From NCBI RefSeq assembly GCF_002217795.2, contig NZ_AP018823.1, forward strand, positions 1,984,001 through 2,048,000: DNA of 64,000 nucleotides, written 5' to 3'. The translations under genes and the position numbers were made by a program. Under the pieces are notes generated by a model, which ran no database searches, was not told the DNA's origin, and worked only from the letters and a program-made list of their open reading frames with translations. Source of the stretch: Aquitalea magnusonii. Its GTDB lineage: Bacteria > Pseudomonadota > Gammaproteobacteria > Burkholderiales > Chromobacteriaceae. Each line of letters starts with the position of its first letter. The first letter of the stretch is position 1. Shown here in pieces: positions 9,368 through 18,645 of this stretch.

Positions 9368-10015
9368 ATGCTGATCCCCTCCATACGCAAGATTCATAAC
9401 GTCAACAGCTCCAAGGTCATTGGCCTGTCCTACAGCTTCAAAATGGCAGGGCTGATACCGTGGGAAAGTACGTTAGAACGAGACTGGCTTTTGCATCTTG
9501 AGTCAAACCTGGCCATACGCGAGATCTACGGCCAGCCAGAAACCTTTGATTACTGTTATCAAGGCAAGTGGCACCGTTACACACCAGATTTCAAAGCGTG
9601 CTGGCATGACCCCAACCGCTTGCCCACTCTTTATGAGGTCAAGCCTCATGATGTGGCCAGTTCAGACGTGTTTCGACAGCAAAGCGACTGCATCCGACAA
9701 GCATTGGCAATGTACGGATACGAGTATGTGGTCAAAGACGAGTACGAAATTCGCCAGCAGCCTGTCTTGAACAATCTCAACTTTCTGAAGCATTACGCTG
9801 ACATGTTCGTCTCGCGGCAGGATCAAGTTCGAATCCTTGACGCTTTCGACGGCGGCAAGGCATACCGCTTGCAGTGGCTATTGGCGCAGTTGGGCTGCAA
9901 CACAACCGGGCTCGCCAAGCTGTATCACCTGATCTGGCGAGGTTGGCTCGACTACGATGAGCACCATGCGATTACCCCGCTCCTGGAAGTCTGGCTGGTA
10001 GAAGGAGCATGGTGA
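9368..10015 (+). CDS. tnsA: TnsA-like transposon endonuclease
   Basis: A 215-residue protein starting at 9368, with AAGGGGGA 8 bases upstream. The TnsA N-terminal nuclease pattern is complete: WESTLERD (E33/E37), YTPDF (D74) and YEVKP (E90, K92), a PD-(D/E)xK site. TnsA cuts the 5' ends of the transposon while TnsB cuts the 3' ends, which releases the element fully. It is shorter than E. coli TnsA (about 273 aa), with a reduced C-terminal TnsC-binding part. Its stop overlaps the tnsB start by 7 bases. Confidence 0.9.
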   Translation: MLIPSIRKIHNVNSSKVIGLSYSFKMAGLIPWESTLERDWLLHLESNLAIREIYGQPETFDYCYQGKWHRYTPDFKACWHDPNRLPTLYEVKPHDVASSDVFRQQSDCIRQALAMYGYEYVVKDEYEIRQQPVLNNLNFLKHYADMFVSRQDQVRILDAFDGGKAYRLQWLLAQLGCNTTGLAKLYHLIWRGWLDYDEHHAITPLLEVWLVEGAW

Positions 10016-11976
10016 TGGCGCTTGATCTCCGGGAGGGAGTTTCGGTAGACCTCCACAGCACTCATTACCGAGTCCTGCACATCCAGGCGGAGCGGCAAGT
10101 TTCATTACTCAACGAGCGCACGTCATCCATCACGCATCTCTCGATGGATGAAGTTGAAGTCTATTTTCAGCAGGGCCAGTTCAAGGTCATTACTGACCAA
10201 GATGTTCTGTTCCGCGAGGATGGCCTACCGCCGATACCTTCAGCCTTACCTGAAAACCATCGCCCAAAACTACAAAGAAGCTTGATCTATGTGCGGGCAG
10301 TCCTTGCGCGAACTGAGCACTTCTCACGAGAACATGAAACCTTACCTATCGTTGCCGAAGTGGCAAAGCAACTTCGCGATGCCAATCCTCCTAGTCGGAT
10401 TACCATCTATAGGTGGTGCCGGAATTTTCTGGATAGCAACAGAGATCCAATTGTTCTTGCGCCCAGGAGCGCAAATTGTGGACGTCGCAAGGGACAGATT
10501 AACGAAGAGGTGATCGAACTATTTTACGAAACCATCGATACCTATTACCTGAGCCGTGCACGCAATAGTCGGATAGATGCGCATGCCGAGTTGTGTGACC
10601 GGGTTATCGAAGCTAATCGTCAACGCCCCAAAGGCGAGTGGCTACGGACAATCAGCTATAGCGGCTTTTGCAAGCTGATCAAGCGGCTGCTCGATCCATT
10701 TATCGTCATGGCGAGACGCATGGGCGAAAAAAACGCCCGACGCTACTTCCGCACCCGGGATCGAGGACCTGTCGCACTGTTTGCCTTAGAGCGCATCGAG
10801 ATTGACCACACCCGGCTCGACATCATCGTAGTACACCCGATTACCCGGGAATCACTTGGTAGGCCGACAGTAACAGTCGCCATCGACCGCCGCTCGCGGA
10901 TGGTAGTTGGCATTTATATCGACCTCGAACCGCCATCATCGATTGCCGTCTTGATGTGCTTGCGACAGGCTGTTACCAGCAAGCAGGCCATCCTCGACGA
11001 TATTCCTGAATGCCAAGGCTTCAATTGGCCGGTCGAAGGCCAATTTCGTCTTATCTGCATGGACAATGGTCCAGAATTTCACAGCAATGTTCACAAGCAG
11101 TTTTGTGCCGACCTCCACGCGGATATGCAGTACTGCCCACCAGGTAAGCCTTGGTACAAAGGTGCGGTCGAACGTTTTATCGGCACGTTAAACCGGCGCC
11201 TGATACACAAGCTACCGGGCACCACCTGGTCCAACCCGGTTGAACGCGGCGACTACCCGTCTGAGAAGCTCGCCAGCCTGACTCTACACGAACTGCGGCA
11301 GATGGTTTTTCGCTGGGTCGTGGTCGACTACCACAACACCCGTCATCACGAACTGGGCGAAACACCGCTGCAGTGCTGGACACGATTGGTCGACGAACAC
11401 CCTGTCCCCCCGTTACCACAAAGTCTCAACCTCGAAGTCGAGACCGGACTGGCCTTTGAGCGGACTATCTGTGACGGTCGGATCGGCGTTCAAGGCTTGC
11501 TCTATCACCATCCGTACCTGATCCACCTGCAACAGAAACTTCCGGCCAAGAGCAAGGTCATGCTGCGCATCGACCCTGAGGATATCACCCAAGCATACAT
11601 CTATGACCCGCTGAACAAGGCGCTCATCAAACTGGAGTGCCTGACGATCAATGTTGAGCCAAGCATGTCATGGCTGGATTTTCAGCGCGCACGCAAAGCG
11701 CACAAAAAGGACACTGCGGACCCAATTGGAGCTGATGCAGAGCTGGTTCGACAAGAAAAAGCCAAGTTACGCCGAGAGATCCATCAGACGCATTTACAGG
11801 CAGAAAAACGGCTGAAGCAAAACCAACGTAAGAAAAAGCAAGCACCGCGACGTTCAACCAAAGAGGATTTTCATATTAGCACTCAAGGATCGCCTGAAAG
11901 CCATGCTTGGGAGAATATTTCATCTCAGCAATCGTGGTCTTTGGAACGCCTTCCTTTAGAAGGAGACAGCAAATGA
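10009..11976 (+). CDS. tnsB: TnsB-like DDE transposase
   Basis: A 655-residue transposase of the Mu/TnsB/TniA retroviral-integrase class. The catalytic triad is D266 (IEIDHT), D352 (ICMDNGPEF) and E388 (GAVERF), with the usual 35 residues between the second D and the E. N-terminal helical DNA-binding domains (about 1-240) and a Mu C-terminal beta-barrel region (about 450-540) flank the core. The C-terminal tail is lysine- and glutamine-rich, as expected for contact with TnsC. The ATG at 10009 lies inside the tnsA 3' end, and the 3' end overlaps tnsC by ATGA. Confidence 0.93.
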   Translation: MVMALDLREGVSVDLHSTHYRVLHIQAERQVSLLNERTSSITHLSMDEVEVYFQQGQFKVITDQDVLFREDGLPPIPSALPENHRPKLQRSLIYVRAVLARTEHFSREHETLPIVAEVAKQLRDANPPSRITIYRWCRNFLDSNRDPIVLAPRSANCGRRKGQINEEVIELFYETIDTYYLSRARNSRIDAHAELCDRVIEANRQRPKGEWLRTISYSGFCKLIKRLLDPFIVMARRMGEKNARRYFRTRDRGPVALFALERIEIDHTRLDIIVVHPITRESLGRPTVTVAIDRRSRMVVGIYIDLEPPSSIAVLMCLRQAVTSKQAILDDIPECQGFNWPVEGQFRLICMDNGPEFHSNVHKQFCADLHADMQYCPPGKPWYKGAVERFIGTLNRRLIHKLPGTTWSNPVERGDYPSEKLASLTLHELRQMVFRWVVVDYHNTRHHELGETPLQCWTRLVDEHPVPPLPQSLNLEVETGLAFERTICDGRIGVQGLLYHHPYLIHLQQKLPAKSKVMLRIDPEDITQAYIYDPLNKALIKLECLTINVEPSMSWLDFQRARKAHKKDTADPIGADAELVRQEKAKLRREIHQTHLQAEKRLKQNQRKKKQAPRRSTKEDFHISTQGSPESHAWENISSQQSWSLERLPLEGDSK

Positions 11977-12902
11977 ACGCCCCCTATTCTGACATCCGCC
12001 CAAAATGTCTAGAAATGAAGCGCATCCTGATTCGGCACCCACATTTCAATACCATTTTAGCTGAGATGGAAAATTGTCTTGAGGCGTCGGATGATTGTTC
12101 GGAACCGCAGTGCATGCTGGTCACCGGTGATACCGGAGTGGGCAAATCAAGACTACTCGATACCTTCTACTCACTACACCCCCGCTTTATCAACGGTGAC
12201 CATACAGAAACACCTGTGCTTTTAGCATCCCTACCACTGCCCGCGACAATATCAGGATTGTTTACAGCCATATTGGCGTGCCTTAAAGCCCCCTACCCTG
12301 ATCGTGGCAATATCGAGTACAAGCACACCCGGCTGATTCAATTATTATCACGCAGCAATACTAGGATGATCATCCTGGATGAATTCCAACACTTGGTAGA
12401 GCGCGGCACAGTCCGACGGATTGAAGTCGTCGCAGATGCAATCAAGAGCCTGATTAATCAAACTGGATTGCCATTTGTTTTAGTCGGCATGCCCAGTGCA
12501 GCAGCGGTTCTGGAATGCAGCCCACAGTTAGCAGGTAGATTCCCACTACGCATGGCAATGTCCGCCTTTAACTGGATAGAAAAGCCTGCTGATTTTGAAC
12601 GGTTACTCAGCTGCTACGAACAGGGCCTTCCCTTGGAAAAAGCAAGTGGACTGTGCGATGAAGACATGCCAGCCAGGTTGTATTTGGCAACAGGCGGTAA
12701 TTTCCGCTCCCTTGCCACGCTGATTCAGAAAGCGGTACGCATGGCATTGATGCAAGGTTGCACACGGATTGAACAAACGCATCTTGTGCTTTGCTTTGAC
12801 CGCTACCTGGCACAAAACCGCAAGCTTCGCGCCAATCCATTCAGTGAAAGTGCCGAGGCAATCGAGCAGTGGGTTACCCAGCTCAAGGAGGCTCGGGCAT
12901 GA
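11973..12902 (+). CDS. tnsC: TnsC/TniB-like AAA+ transposition regulator
   Basis: A 309-residue AAA+ ATPase. Walker A is GDTGVGKS at 52-59 and Walker B is MIILDEFQHL near 133-142. A sensor-like segment FVLVGMPSA follows. This is the TniB/TnsC family, which forms filaments on target DNA, bridges TniQ to TnsB, and gives target immunity. The ATG at 11973 has AGAAGGAG just upstream, and the ORF extends 22 codons further upstream without a better site. It overlaps tnsB and tniQ by 4 bases on each side. Confidence 0.92.
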   Translation: MNAPYSDIRPKCLEMKRILIRHPHFNTILAEMENCLEASDDCSEPQCMLVTGDTGVGKSRLLDTFYSLHPRFINGDHTETPVLLASLPLPATISGLFTAILACLKAPYPDRGNIEYKHTRLIQLLSRSNTRMIILDEFQHLVERGTVRRIEVVADAIKSLINQTGLPFVLVGMPSAAAVLECSPQLAGRFPLRMAMSAFNWIEKPADFERLLSCYEQGLPLEKASGLCDEDMPARLYLATGGNFRSLATLIQKAVRMALMQGCTRIEQTHLVLCFDRYLAQNRKLRANPFSESAEAIEQWVTQLKEARA

Positions 12903-14833
12903 ACACCTTATCGACGGATCCCGCTGATTGCTTCCGCTTGCTGATACGCCCAGCCCCTGATGTCCGGGAAAACCTAGCGGGCTATCTTCTGAGGGTGGCA
13001 GAACTCAACTGCTTGCGCCACGTGCAAGAATTGCGCGAATTTCTTGGTACCTATGCCACCTACCCTTCACAGCCTTCGCTCATTCCTCAGTTTGGAATTT
13101 ATGACCTAGCGCTTCTTGGCAAGGAGCTCAATATCCCAGTCAGCAGCTTGGACAACTTGGTGCAGCCACTCGATGTTCGCGTCGGTAAATTCCGCAAATT
13201 CTGCCACCAGGGAAAGCTGTGGCCCCTTGAGATGCTCCGGGACAAACATCGCGCTTGGTGCCCTCTGTGTTTGAAGGAGGCCCACATTCAACAGGCTAGC
13301 TGGGACTGGCGCTTGCAAACCGCATGCGCCAAGCACCGTGTGCTTCTAGTTGAACATTGTCCATCCTGTCAACGACATGTCAGCTGGCGTTACTCATCGC
13401 TGCGGCAGTGTGTATGTGGCTACTCGCTTGCAGACGCACCAACCATGCCTGCGGACCCTGCTTGGCAGCCCATTCCAGTAAACGAGTTGCTGCCACATCA
13501 ATTGATGCGATACGTCACACTCGTGCTACTGGCGCTTGAGGGTGAGCTACCCGATCTCACACGCCTGGCGGCGGTCGGCCATGTGCAGATGCATCAAGCG
13601 ACACTGAATGTAACAGACAATCAGCTCCAGTCCTCCCCATCGTTTCAGCACGCCGTGGTCGACCAACTTGAAAAAAGGTATATGGAATGCCCCACTCTCG
13701 GACCAAGGCATGCCGCTGCCTGCTTACTGCTTGGTCTAGGGCTGGATGCCAATTTCGATGCTGAGCTGGCGTCGATTGCAAGCCATTGGCTGCACACAAA
13801 GCATCCAGCACAGGGAATGAACAGCTACTTGCCAGAAGATGAAATCCCTGCTCTGCCCATGGCGACGGTAGCCATCACATTGAACGTGTCATCACACATC
13901 ATCAAGACGCTGCTCAGAAAAGAAGTGCTGACTTACGCCCCCAACAATTGCTTAGCCCATCGAAGACGAATCGATAAGCAGGAAATCATTGATGGAAAGA
14001 GTTTGGCAAGGCTTTTGCACCGGTTATCACATCTGAGCGAACCCGTACTAAATAGCAAAGTCGTTCGATTTGACCACTATGGAATTGACCATGCCAAAAG
14101 ATTAGATCTTTTGCTGGACATTGACGGACAGCACACCAGAGTCATCGCCTTCAATCCCGCAGATGGACTGCCAAGTCTCGCTCTCTGTAAAACCCTCACG
14201 ACTGTTGGCGAGAATGACAATTTGTTGTCCGTCCGTAAGGCAGCTGAATTTTTGGATATCTATCCGGATGCAGTCTACCGCTTAATCAAGGCAAAGCTCC
14301 TGACAGCAAAAGCGCTTGCCAAGCGGCAAGCTTGCATTGAGATCAAAGATCTTGTTGAATTTCGCGGAAAATATGTATTTACACATGAAATTGCCCGGCA
14401 ATTAATGTGCAACCCAACCAACTTGGCAGATCGAATCATATCGATTGGCATCATTCCTGCGCACGGGCCAGCTATCGATAGTGGGTTAACCTATGCATTC
14501 AGGAGAAAAGACATTACAGATGATGTATTGCAAAAAATAAAGCTTGCAGAGAATTACCAAAGTCGCGCAGGTCGAGGAAGGAAATGTATACAGCAAACGG
14601 AAGGCCATCTCAGCACTAGTCAAAAGATGCTAACAACGAAAGAGCTCTCAACAATAACAGGAATTAGCACTATAAGAATTCGGCACGAAGCCAAGCACGG
14701 TTGTCTATCAGAAGCAGTCACCCACACCATCCCCGATGGCAAAAAATTCCTGTTTCATGCTCGCGCCGTTGGCATATTAAGGCTAATTTCAGAAAGTAAA
14801 AATTGGCAGATCAAGGAAAGGCGGATAAAATGA
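12899..14833 (+). CDS. tniQ: TniQ/TnsD-family target-site selector
   Basis: A 644-residue protein whose N-terminal TniQ domain begins with the family pattern around PDVRENLAGYLLRVAELN. A zinc-binding region starts near residue 121: CPLC, then H/C pairs, CPSC and CVCG. This is a TnsD-like length, much longer than the TniQ of CRISPR-associated transposons. The C-terminal half carries at least two HTH-like segments (SVRKAAEFLDIYPDAVYRL; TTKELSTITGISTIRIR) that may read the attachment site. Its start overlaps tnsC and its stop overlaps the XRE gene, both by ATGA. Role: picks the insertion site and recruits TnsC. The site it recognises is not evident. Confidence 0.9.
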   Translation: MNTLSTDPADCFRLLIRPAPDVRENLAGYLLRVAELNCLRHVQELREFLGTYATYPSQPSLIPQFGIYDLALLGKELNIPVSSLDNLVQPLDVRVGKFRKFCHQGKLWPLEMLRDKHRAWCPLCLKEAHIQQASWDWRLQTACAKHRVLLVEHCPSCQRHVSWRYSSLRQCVCGYSLADAPTMPADPAWQPIPVNELLPHQLMRYVTLVLLALEGELPDLTRLAAVGHVQMHQATLNVTDNQLQSSPSFQHAVVDQLEKRYMECPTLGPRHAAACLLLGLGLDANFDAELASIASHWLHTKHPAQGMNSYLPEDEIPALPMATVAITLNVSSHIIKTLLRKEVLTYAPNNCLAHRRRIDKQEIIDGKSLARLLHRLSHLSEPVLNSKVVRFDHYGIDHAKRLDLLLDIDGQHTRVIAFNPADGLPSLALCKTLTTVGENDNLLSVRKAAEFLDIYPDAVYRLIKAKLLTAKALAKRQACIEIKDLVEFRGKYVFTHEIARQLMCNPTNLADRIISIGIIPAHGPAIDSGLTYAFRRKDITDDVLQKIKLAENYQSRAGRGRKCIQQTEGHLSTSQKMLTTKELSTITGISTIRIRHEAKHGCLSEAVTHTIPDGKKFLFHARAVGILRLISESKNWQIKERRIK

Positions 14834-15069
14834 ATCACAACCAAATATTCGGCAAGGCATTAAGACAGATCAGAAGAGAGATGCGGCTAACTCAGGAAGG
14901 TTTGGGGTTTGATTCCGAGATAAGCAGAACATACATTTCTTTGCTAGAGCTAGGTGAAAGATCACCCACATTAGACAGCCTATTGAAAATTAGCTCCGGT
15001 CTAAAAATGGAGCTAAGCGATTTTCTTATTCTTATTGCAGAAAAAATCCGTAGGCCTAATCTGCTGTAG
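14830..15069 (+). CDS. XRE-family regulator coupled to tniQ
   Basis: A 79-residue protein that is almost entirely one XRE/Cro helix-turn-helix (GKALRQIRREMRLTQEGLGF...SRTYISLLELGERSPTLDSLLKIS). Its ATG lies in the tniQ stop (ATGA), so it should be made together with the transposition proteins. It probably represses the tns operon or adjacent cargo. Small XRE proteins are common controllers in mobile elements. The specific target is inference. Confidence 0.85.
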   Translation: MNHNQIFGKALRQIRREMRLTQEGLGFDSEISRTYISLLELGERSPTLDSLLKISSGLKMELSDFLILIAEKIRRPNLL

Positions 15070-15175
15070 CGTCAAAATTATTGGAGACATTAAAAAGGTC
15101 CCGAATCTTGAATTTATCAATTACACTCATTAAGCATGATAAAACCAACCACTCAACAAACAGAAATTTTCAACA

Positions 15176-16234
15176 GTGAAAAACAAAAAAACCAGACGAA
15201 GCGAAAACGCATTATCCAGTCGGCTAAGCGAAAAGCAACGAAATCAAATTTCATCATTAGGCAAGGGAATGACGGTGGGTGCTTTCGGCCTCGTATTTAT
15301 GGCCTTGATAGCACCCGAGCAGTGGCGTTCAGCATTCGTCTGGGTGACAATAAAATTTATGTTTTTGGGTGCAACTCTCCGAGTGTTGTACCTGACCTCA
15401 CCACACCAGGGTAAAATTGATGAATTTTGGACCAAACTACTTGAAACATACAAAGGACTCTCAACAGAACAAAAGCTTTATGTAAATGCCTGCATACTCA
15501 TGCTCGGCTTAGCACTACTATTACTTGCAGGTGGAAAGCCCTTCTTGTTAGCCTATATCATTCTGCTAACCTTTTTTTTCGGATATATTGCTCTGCATGA
15601 CGTGTTTAGATGGTACAAAGCTTTATCTGAAAACCTCTTAGGCAAAGCAATAATTGGCATTGCATTTGCGGCAGCAACAAACCTCGCATATTCCTTAGCA
15701 GGACAAGAGGTCACCCAAATTGTGCACGTAACTCCAACAAATTTTGTGCGCACAACTTTATTCATTGCCATTCTTATGATTCCTGTCCTAATGATTTTTG
15801 CCGGTGGAATCATTTTCTTCATCGGTATCTTTATGTCGTCAATCGTCATGCTTCCCTCCTTGCTAGCAAATTTTGACCCTCGCCTTAGGTCCTGGCTGTT
15901 CGCAGGAACCCTTGCAGTCTCGCCCCTCCGCTTTAAATTTATCACCAGACTATTTCAAATAATATTTTACTCAACGATTGGATACACAATATTTGCAAGC
16001 GGGCAGAACGGCTTAGCCTGGTATGAAAGCAAGATCTCATATCTTGCTCCTCGATTGATTTACTACTTTGATATGTATGAGGGTCAAGAATGTAAATTAG
16101 GACCACAATACAAATTGGCCCCATTAGGCGATGCAAAATTTTTGCTAGCTCAAAAACTCCCATCTGGAATTATTAATTTTGAGCCACCGGTAAAATGCGA
16201 TGATCTGCCGCCTAACGGCGCAAGAGCCCGCTAA
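15176..16234 (+). CDS. Multi-pass membrane protein of unknown function
   Basis: A 352-residue protein with a GTG start at 15176 and a lysine/arginine-rich N-terminus (KNKKTRRSE). At least seven hydrophobic segments are visible (about residues 33-50, 57-73, 104-120, 124-140, 158-172, 190-230, 240-275). They are followed by a C-terminal soluble tail with two cysteines. No family was recognised. It follows the XRE gene by 106 bases in the same direction and is AT-rich like the other cargo. It could be a cargo membrane effector. The weak ribosome site makes the exact start uncertain. Confidence 0.65.
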   Translation: MKNKKTRRSENALSSRLSEKQRNQISSLGKGMTVGAFGLVFMALIAPEQWRSAFVWVTIKFMFLGATLRVLYLTSPHQGKIDEFWTKLLETYKGLSTEQKLYVNACILMLGLALLLLAGGKPFLLAYIILLTFFFGYIALHDVFRWYKALSENLLGKAIIGIAFAAATNLAYSLAGQEVTQIVHVTPTNFVRTTLFIAILMIPVLMIFAGGIIFFIGIFMSSIVMLPSLLANFDPRLRSWLFAGTLAVSPLRFKFITRLFQIIFYSTIGYTIFASGQNGLAWYESKISYLAPRLIYYFDMYEGQECKLGPQYKLAPLGDAKFLLAQKLPSGIINFEPPVKCDDLPPNGARAR

Positions 16235-16263
16235 AATCAGTGAGGGGGGATCCGAGACTGTAC

Positions 16264-16494
16264 TCAGCCTGTTCGTTTGTTAGCTTTTGTACCCATCGAT
16301 GGGCGTCTATGTTGACCAACATATTTGAATGAGCTTAAGGATCGCGCTTCTTGTTTCTCCGAGTTATCTGGGCTGACCGCTTTCACCCATTTGTGCAGGT
16401 TGTGGCTGGAAACCCCAAGCCGAGCGAAAACCACGGTAAAAGGGTCGCCGAGCTCAGTGACCTGTTGACTGTGGATTCCGGCGCAGCTTCCCAC
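16264..16494 (-). pseudogene. IS3-family OrfA transposase remnant
   Basis: The minus-strand reading contains DPFTVVFARLGVSSHNLHKWVKAVSPDNSEKQ. This is the HTH core of IS3-family OrfA proteins (rLGVSshsLykWVKavsPdk.ekq). No full OrfA, no OrfB with a DDE core, and no inverted terminal repeats are present. The remaining bases to about 16,848 show only broken sequence, including two GACCGCTTTC copies (16376, 16540). I read it as the decayed scar of an insertion sequence. Confidence 0.65.
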
Positions 16495-16848
16495 TTGTGC
16501 CAGCGCATTCTTTTCATTTCGTGGGTGCTGCTCTGGTGGTGACCGCTTTCAGTTGATATGCTGTCAGCAAGATGGGTGACTTGCTGTGTCGCATTTCGGC
16601 CAGAAGCGGTCATTGCATATATACGAAGCGAAATACCTAAACTCGACAAAGCCGCCGTTGAGTACAGCAGCGGCTAATGACCGGGTTGTAAAGAAATCTG
16701 GACGTGCCAAATGCATTACTGATGCCATGCAGGTAGGCGCATTATTCCTACGTCATGACAATGCGGATATTGGCAGTGCAAAATGCACTAATGGCCACTT
16801 TTCATATGATCAAGCAGTAGTCCGTCAATCTAATAGGATTTAGTTACA

Positions 16849-17070
16849 ATGCGAATATCGTTGAGACAAAAAATAATTCAGGTTTGCGAAAGAAAAATCA
16901 GTGAGAAGGGGAGTGATGTTGGATTATCTTTTTATGCATTTTTCCCAACAAAAATAGCGATCCAGACCTTTGATGGAAGCCTCAAAATGGTGGATACAAA
17001 CCCGCCTGCATTAAAAGCAATTTTATTTATTATTAACAACTGTCAATGCGATTCTCTTGTGGTTAATTAA
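16849..17070 (+). CDS. Possible small hypothetical protein (73 aa)
   Basis: An open frame with an ATG preceded by TAGGATTT about 10 bases upstream. The product is basic at the N-terminus, then amphipathic (VGLSFYAFFPTKIAIQTFDG). The predicted composition is protein-like, and its end lies 55 bases before the acetyltransferase gene. No homology was recognised; it could be a chance ORF. Confidence 0.35.
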   Translation: MRISLRQKIIQVCERKISEKGSDVGLSFYAFFPTKIAIQTFDGSLKMVDTNPPALKAILFIINNCQCDSLVVN

Positions 17071-17125
17071 TAATTTTTAGACATCACTAATTGCGACTGG
17101 TTAGTTATTAATTTCTGGAAATTCC

Positions 17126-17566
17126 ATGACTTGTGAAGAAATTACATTACGACAGGCTCAGCTCTCCGATGAAAAATTTCTCCTTGACCTGCGCCAGCAA
17201 GTCATGACTGAACACTTGGCGCGCGTAGGAGAACCGACCGATGATGATTCGCATCTTCAACGTGTACGCTATCAATACGATGGAGCCCAGATCGTTCTCA
17301 TCAATGGCAATGCTGTAGGGCTAATGAAAGTTTTCAAAACTGAAAAAGAATGGAACCTTATTCAAGTTCAAATCCTACCACGGTTTCAGGGAAAAGGGAT
17401 TGGCCGGTTTCTTATTTACACCTTGCTTGAGGATGCAAAGCGAAATGGGGTTGTAGTTCGTCTCAGCGTCTTACGTGGCAACCCAGCTAGGCACCTATAT
17501 GAAAAACTAGGATTTTGCCTTGAATCCGAAACTGGAAAAGAATATTGCCTTGTATTCAAGTCATGA
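17126..17566 (+). CDS. GNAT-family N-acetyltransferase
   Basis: A 146-residue single-domain GNAT enzyme. The acetyl-CoA-binding motif A is clear: VQILPRFQGKGIGRFLIYTLLEDA, with the Q/R-x-x-G-x-G/A loop QGKGIG. Motif B follows as SVLRGNPARHLYEKLGF. The N-terminal part (ITLRQAQLSDEKFLLDLR) is typical. It transfers an acetyl group from acetyl-CoA to an amine. The substrate cannot be told, and antibiotic, tRNA-linked or protein substrates are all possible. No antitoxin-like DUF1778 gene lies beside it, so a TacT-type toxin is unlikely. It stands alone among probable cargo genes. Confidence 0.88.
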   Translation: MTCEEITLRQAQLSDEKFLLDLRQQVMTEHLARVGEPTDDDSHLQRVRYQYDGAQIVLINGNAVGLMKVFKTEKEWNLIQVQILPRFQGKGIGRFLIYTLLEDAKRNGVVVRLSVLRGNPARHLYEKLGFCLESETGKEYCLVFKS

Positions 17567-17718
17567 TGGATTCTCAACTGGATAACTAAAATCAATAGCA
17601 GACTGCCTGAATGTGGCAGCGCCAACTAACAGTGGCATTGCAGCCGCACAGGACTGCAACCATCAACGGCCGCTCAAGCTGAACTACGGTAGTAATGATA
17701 TACCAGCGAAGGATTAGT

Positions 17719-18645
17719 ATGAAAAAAATAGCGCCATTCAAAACCACATGGAGTTGGATCGAAAAAAGGGTTCGTTTATCGACTCGGTGGAAATGGGCCA
17801 CCCGCCATTCGTGTAAGAAGTGCATTCAGTTTGGCATCATATACCCCGTGGCTTTCATCCTGCTGTGGGTGCTCGTATGGAGCATCATCGGCCCTCATAG
17901 TGCCGTCGGTTCACCAAATGACGAAGGCGCAAAGCATCAGTTAAATCCCGCCTTAGCCCGAGTTACCATTTCTCTCATAGTCATAATTTCAATAGTCTAC
18001 TTTGTCGCGATCATGGCGGCTGCTGCGCGAATCGACCAGAGCCAAACAAATATGCTAGTTTGCCTATTTGGCTTTGTGTTCTTCCTCACGCTAACTCTCG
18101 GAGTCTATGCAATTACAAGTGGGGATTTGGTCAATGGTGTGTTCTCGGATGCACCTATTGGAAAGCTGCTGGGGTTCTTAGTGGCGGAGGTCCTGAATCT
18201 GAAGGCGAGCTTCGGCATCGCCGTGGCGCCCTTTGCCTTGCTCATTGCTCCCCAACTCCTTGCATTCGCTATTCTCGGCCCGATGGGCTACGCCACTCCC
18301 CTTCGTCTGGGGCGTGGAATCGTTAAGTTCATGTTGGGAGCCATTGCTAAGGGCTTACTCACATGTGCCGCTGTGATGCTCGCCGTCCAACTGCTTGTGG
18401 TGAGCAACGACTGGCCCGGAAGCCAATCGTCGACCACGATGGGAGTTATTGTAATTGCAGCCTTACTGCTGGTCGGAGCCGCCGCAACTTGCTGGGTGTG
18501 GGCGGAAGTCAACGCAGGCTTGGCTACGTCAGAGCTTAATGCCGTGACAGTATGTGTTGGTCGGAACTCCAGGCGACGGCATATTCTCAACGGGAGGGTG
18601 AAGCTGGAAAACTCGGCCGAAGTTATGAACTCTTCTGTGCCCTAA
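17719..18645 (+). CDS. Membrane protein of unknown function
   Basis: A 308-residue protein. The start at 17719 has AAGGA 7 bases upstream, which is better than the upstream 17695 option. A basic N-terminus (about 1-40, including CKKC) precedes roughly six membrane segments near residues 42-60, 92-112, 118-138, 160-190, 210-230 and 245-265. No catalytic motif is seen. It is an isolated gene in the accessory region. It could be a defence effector or a transporter fragment, and I do not assign a function. Confidence 0.65.
   Translation: MKKIAPFKTTWSWIEKRVRLSTRWKWATRHSCKKCIQFGIIYPVAFILLWVLVWSIIGPHSAVGSPNDEGAKHQLNPALARVTISLIVIISIVYFVAIMAAAARIDQSQTNMLVCLFGFVFFLTLTLGVYAITSGDLVNGVFSDAPIGKLLGFLVAEVLNLKASFGIAVAPFALLIAPQLLAFAILGPMGYATPLRLGRGIVKFMLGAIAKGLLTCAAVMLAVQLLVVSNDWPGSQSSTTMGVIVIAALLLVGAAATCWVWAEVNAGLATSELNAVTVCVGRNSRRRHILNGRVKLENSAEVMNSSVP

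Larger units (their letters stand above)
9368..14833 (+). mobile_element. Tn7-like transposition module tnsABC-tniQ
   Basis: Four co-directional genes encode the TnsA endonuclease, TnsB DDE transposase, TnsC AAA+ regulator and a TniQ/TnsD-family target selector. This is the gene order of Tn7-like elements. Neighbouring genes overlap by 4-7 bases. There is no tnsE, no second tniQ, no cas gene and no CRISPR array in the window, so targeting by a fixed attachment site through TniQ is the likeliest mode. TnsA should make the element cut-and-paste. The coordinates cover the genes only, since the ends and target-site duplication were not identified. Confidence 0.85.

Noticed and set aside
8886..9374. 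162-codon open frame upstream of tnsA
   Set aside because: It has no ribosome site and overlaps the tnsA start. Its composition (many Pro, Arg, Leu, Cys) does not look like a folded protein, and the position is where a transposon end is expected.
15136..15414. 92-codon open frame overlapping the membrane protein gene
   Set aside because: The frame at 15176 gives a longer protein with clear membrane periodicity, whereas this one does not.
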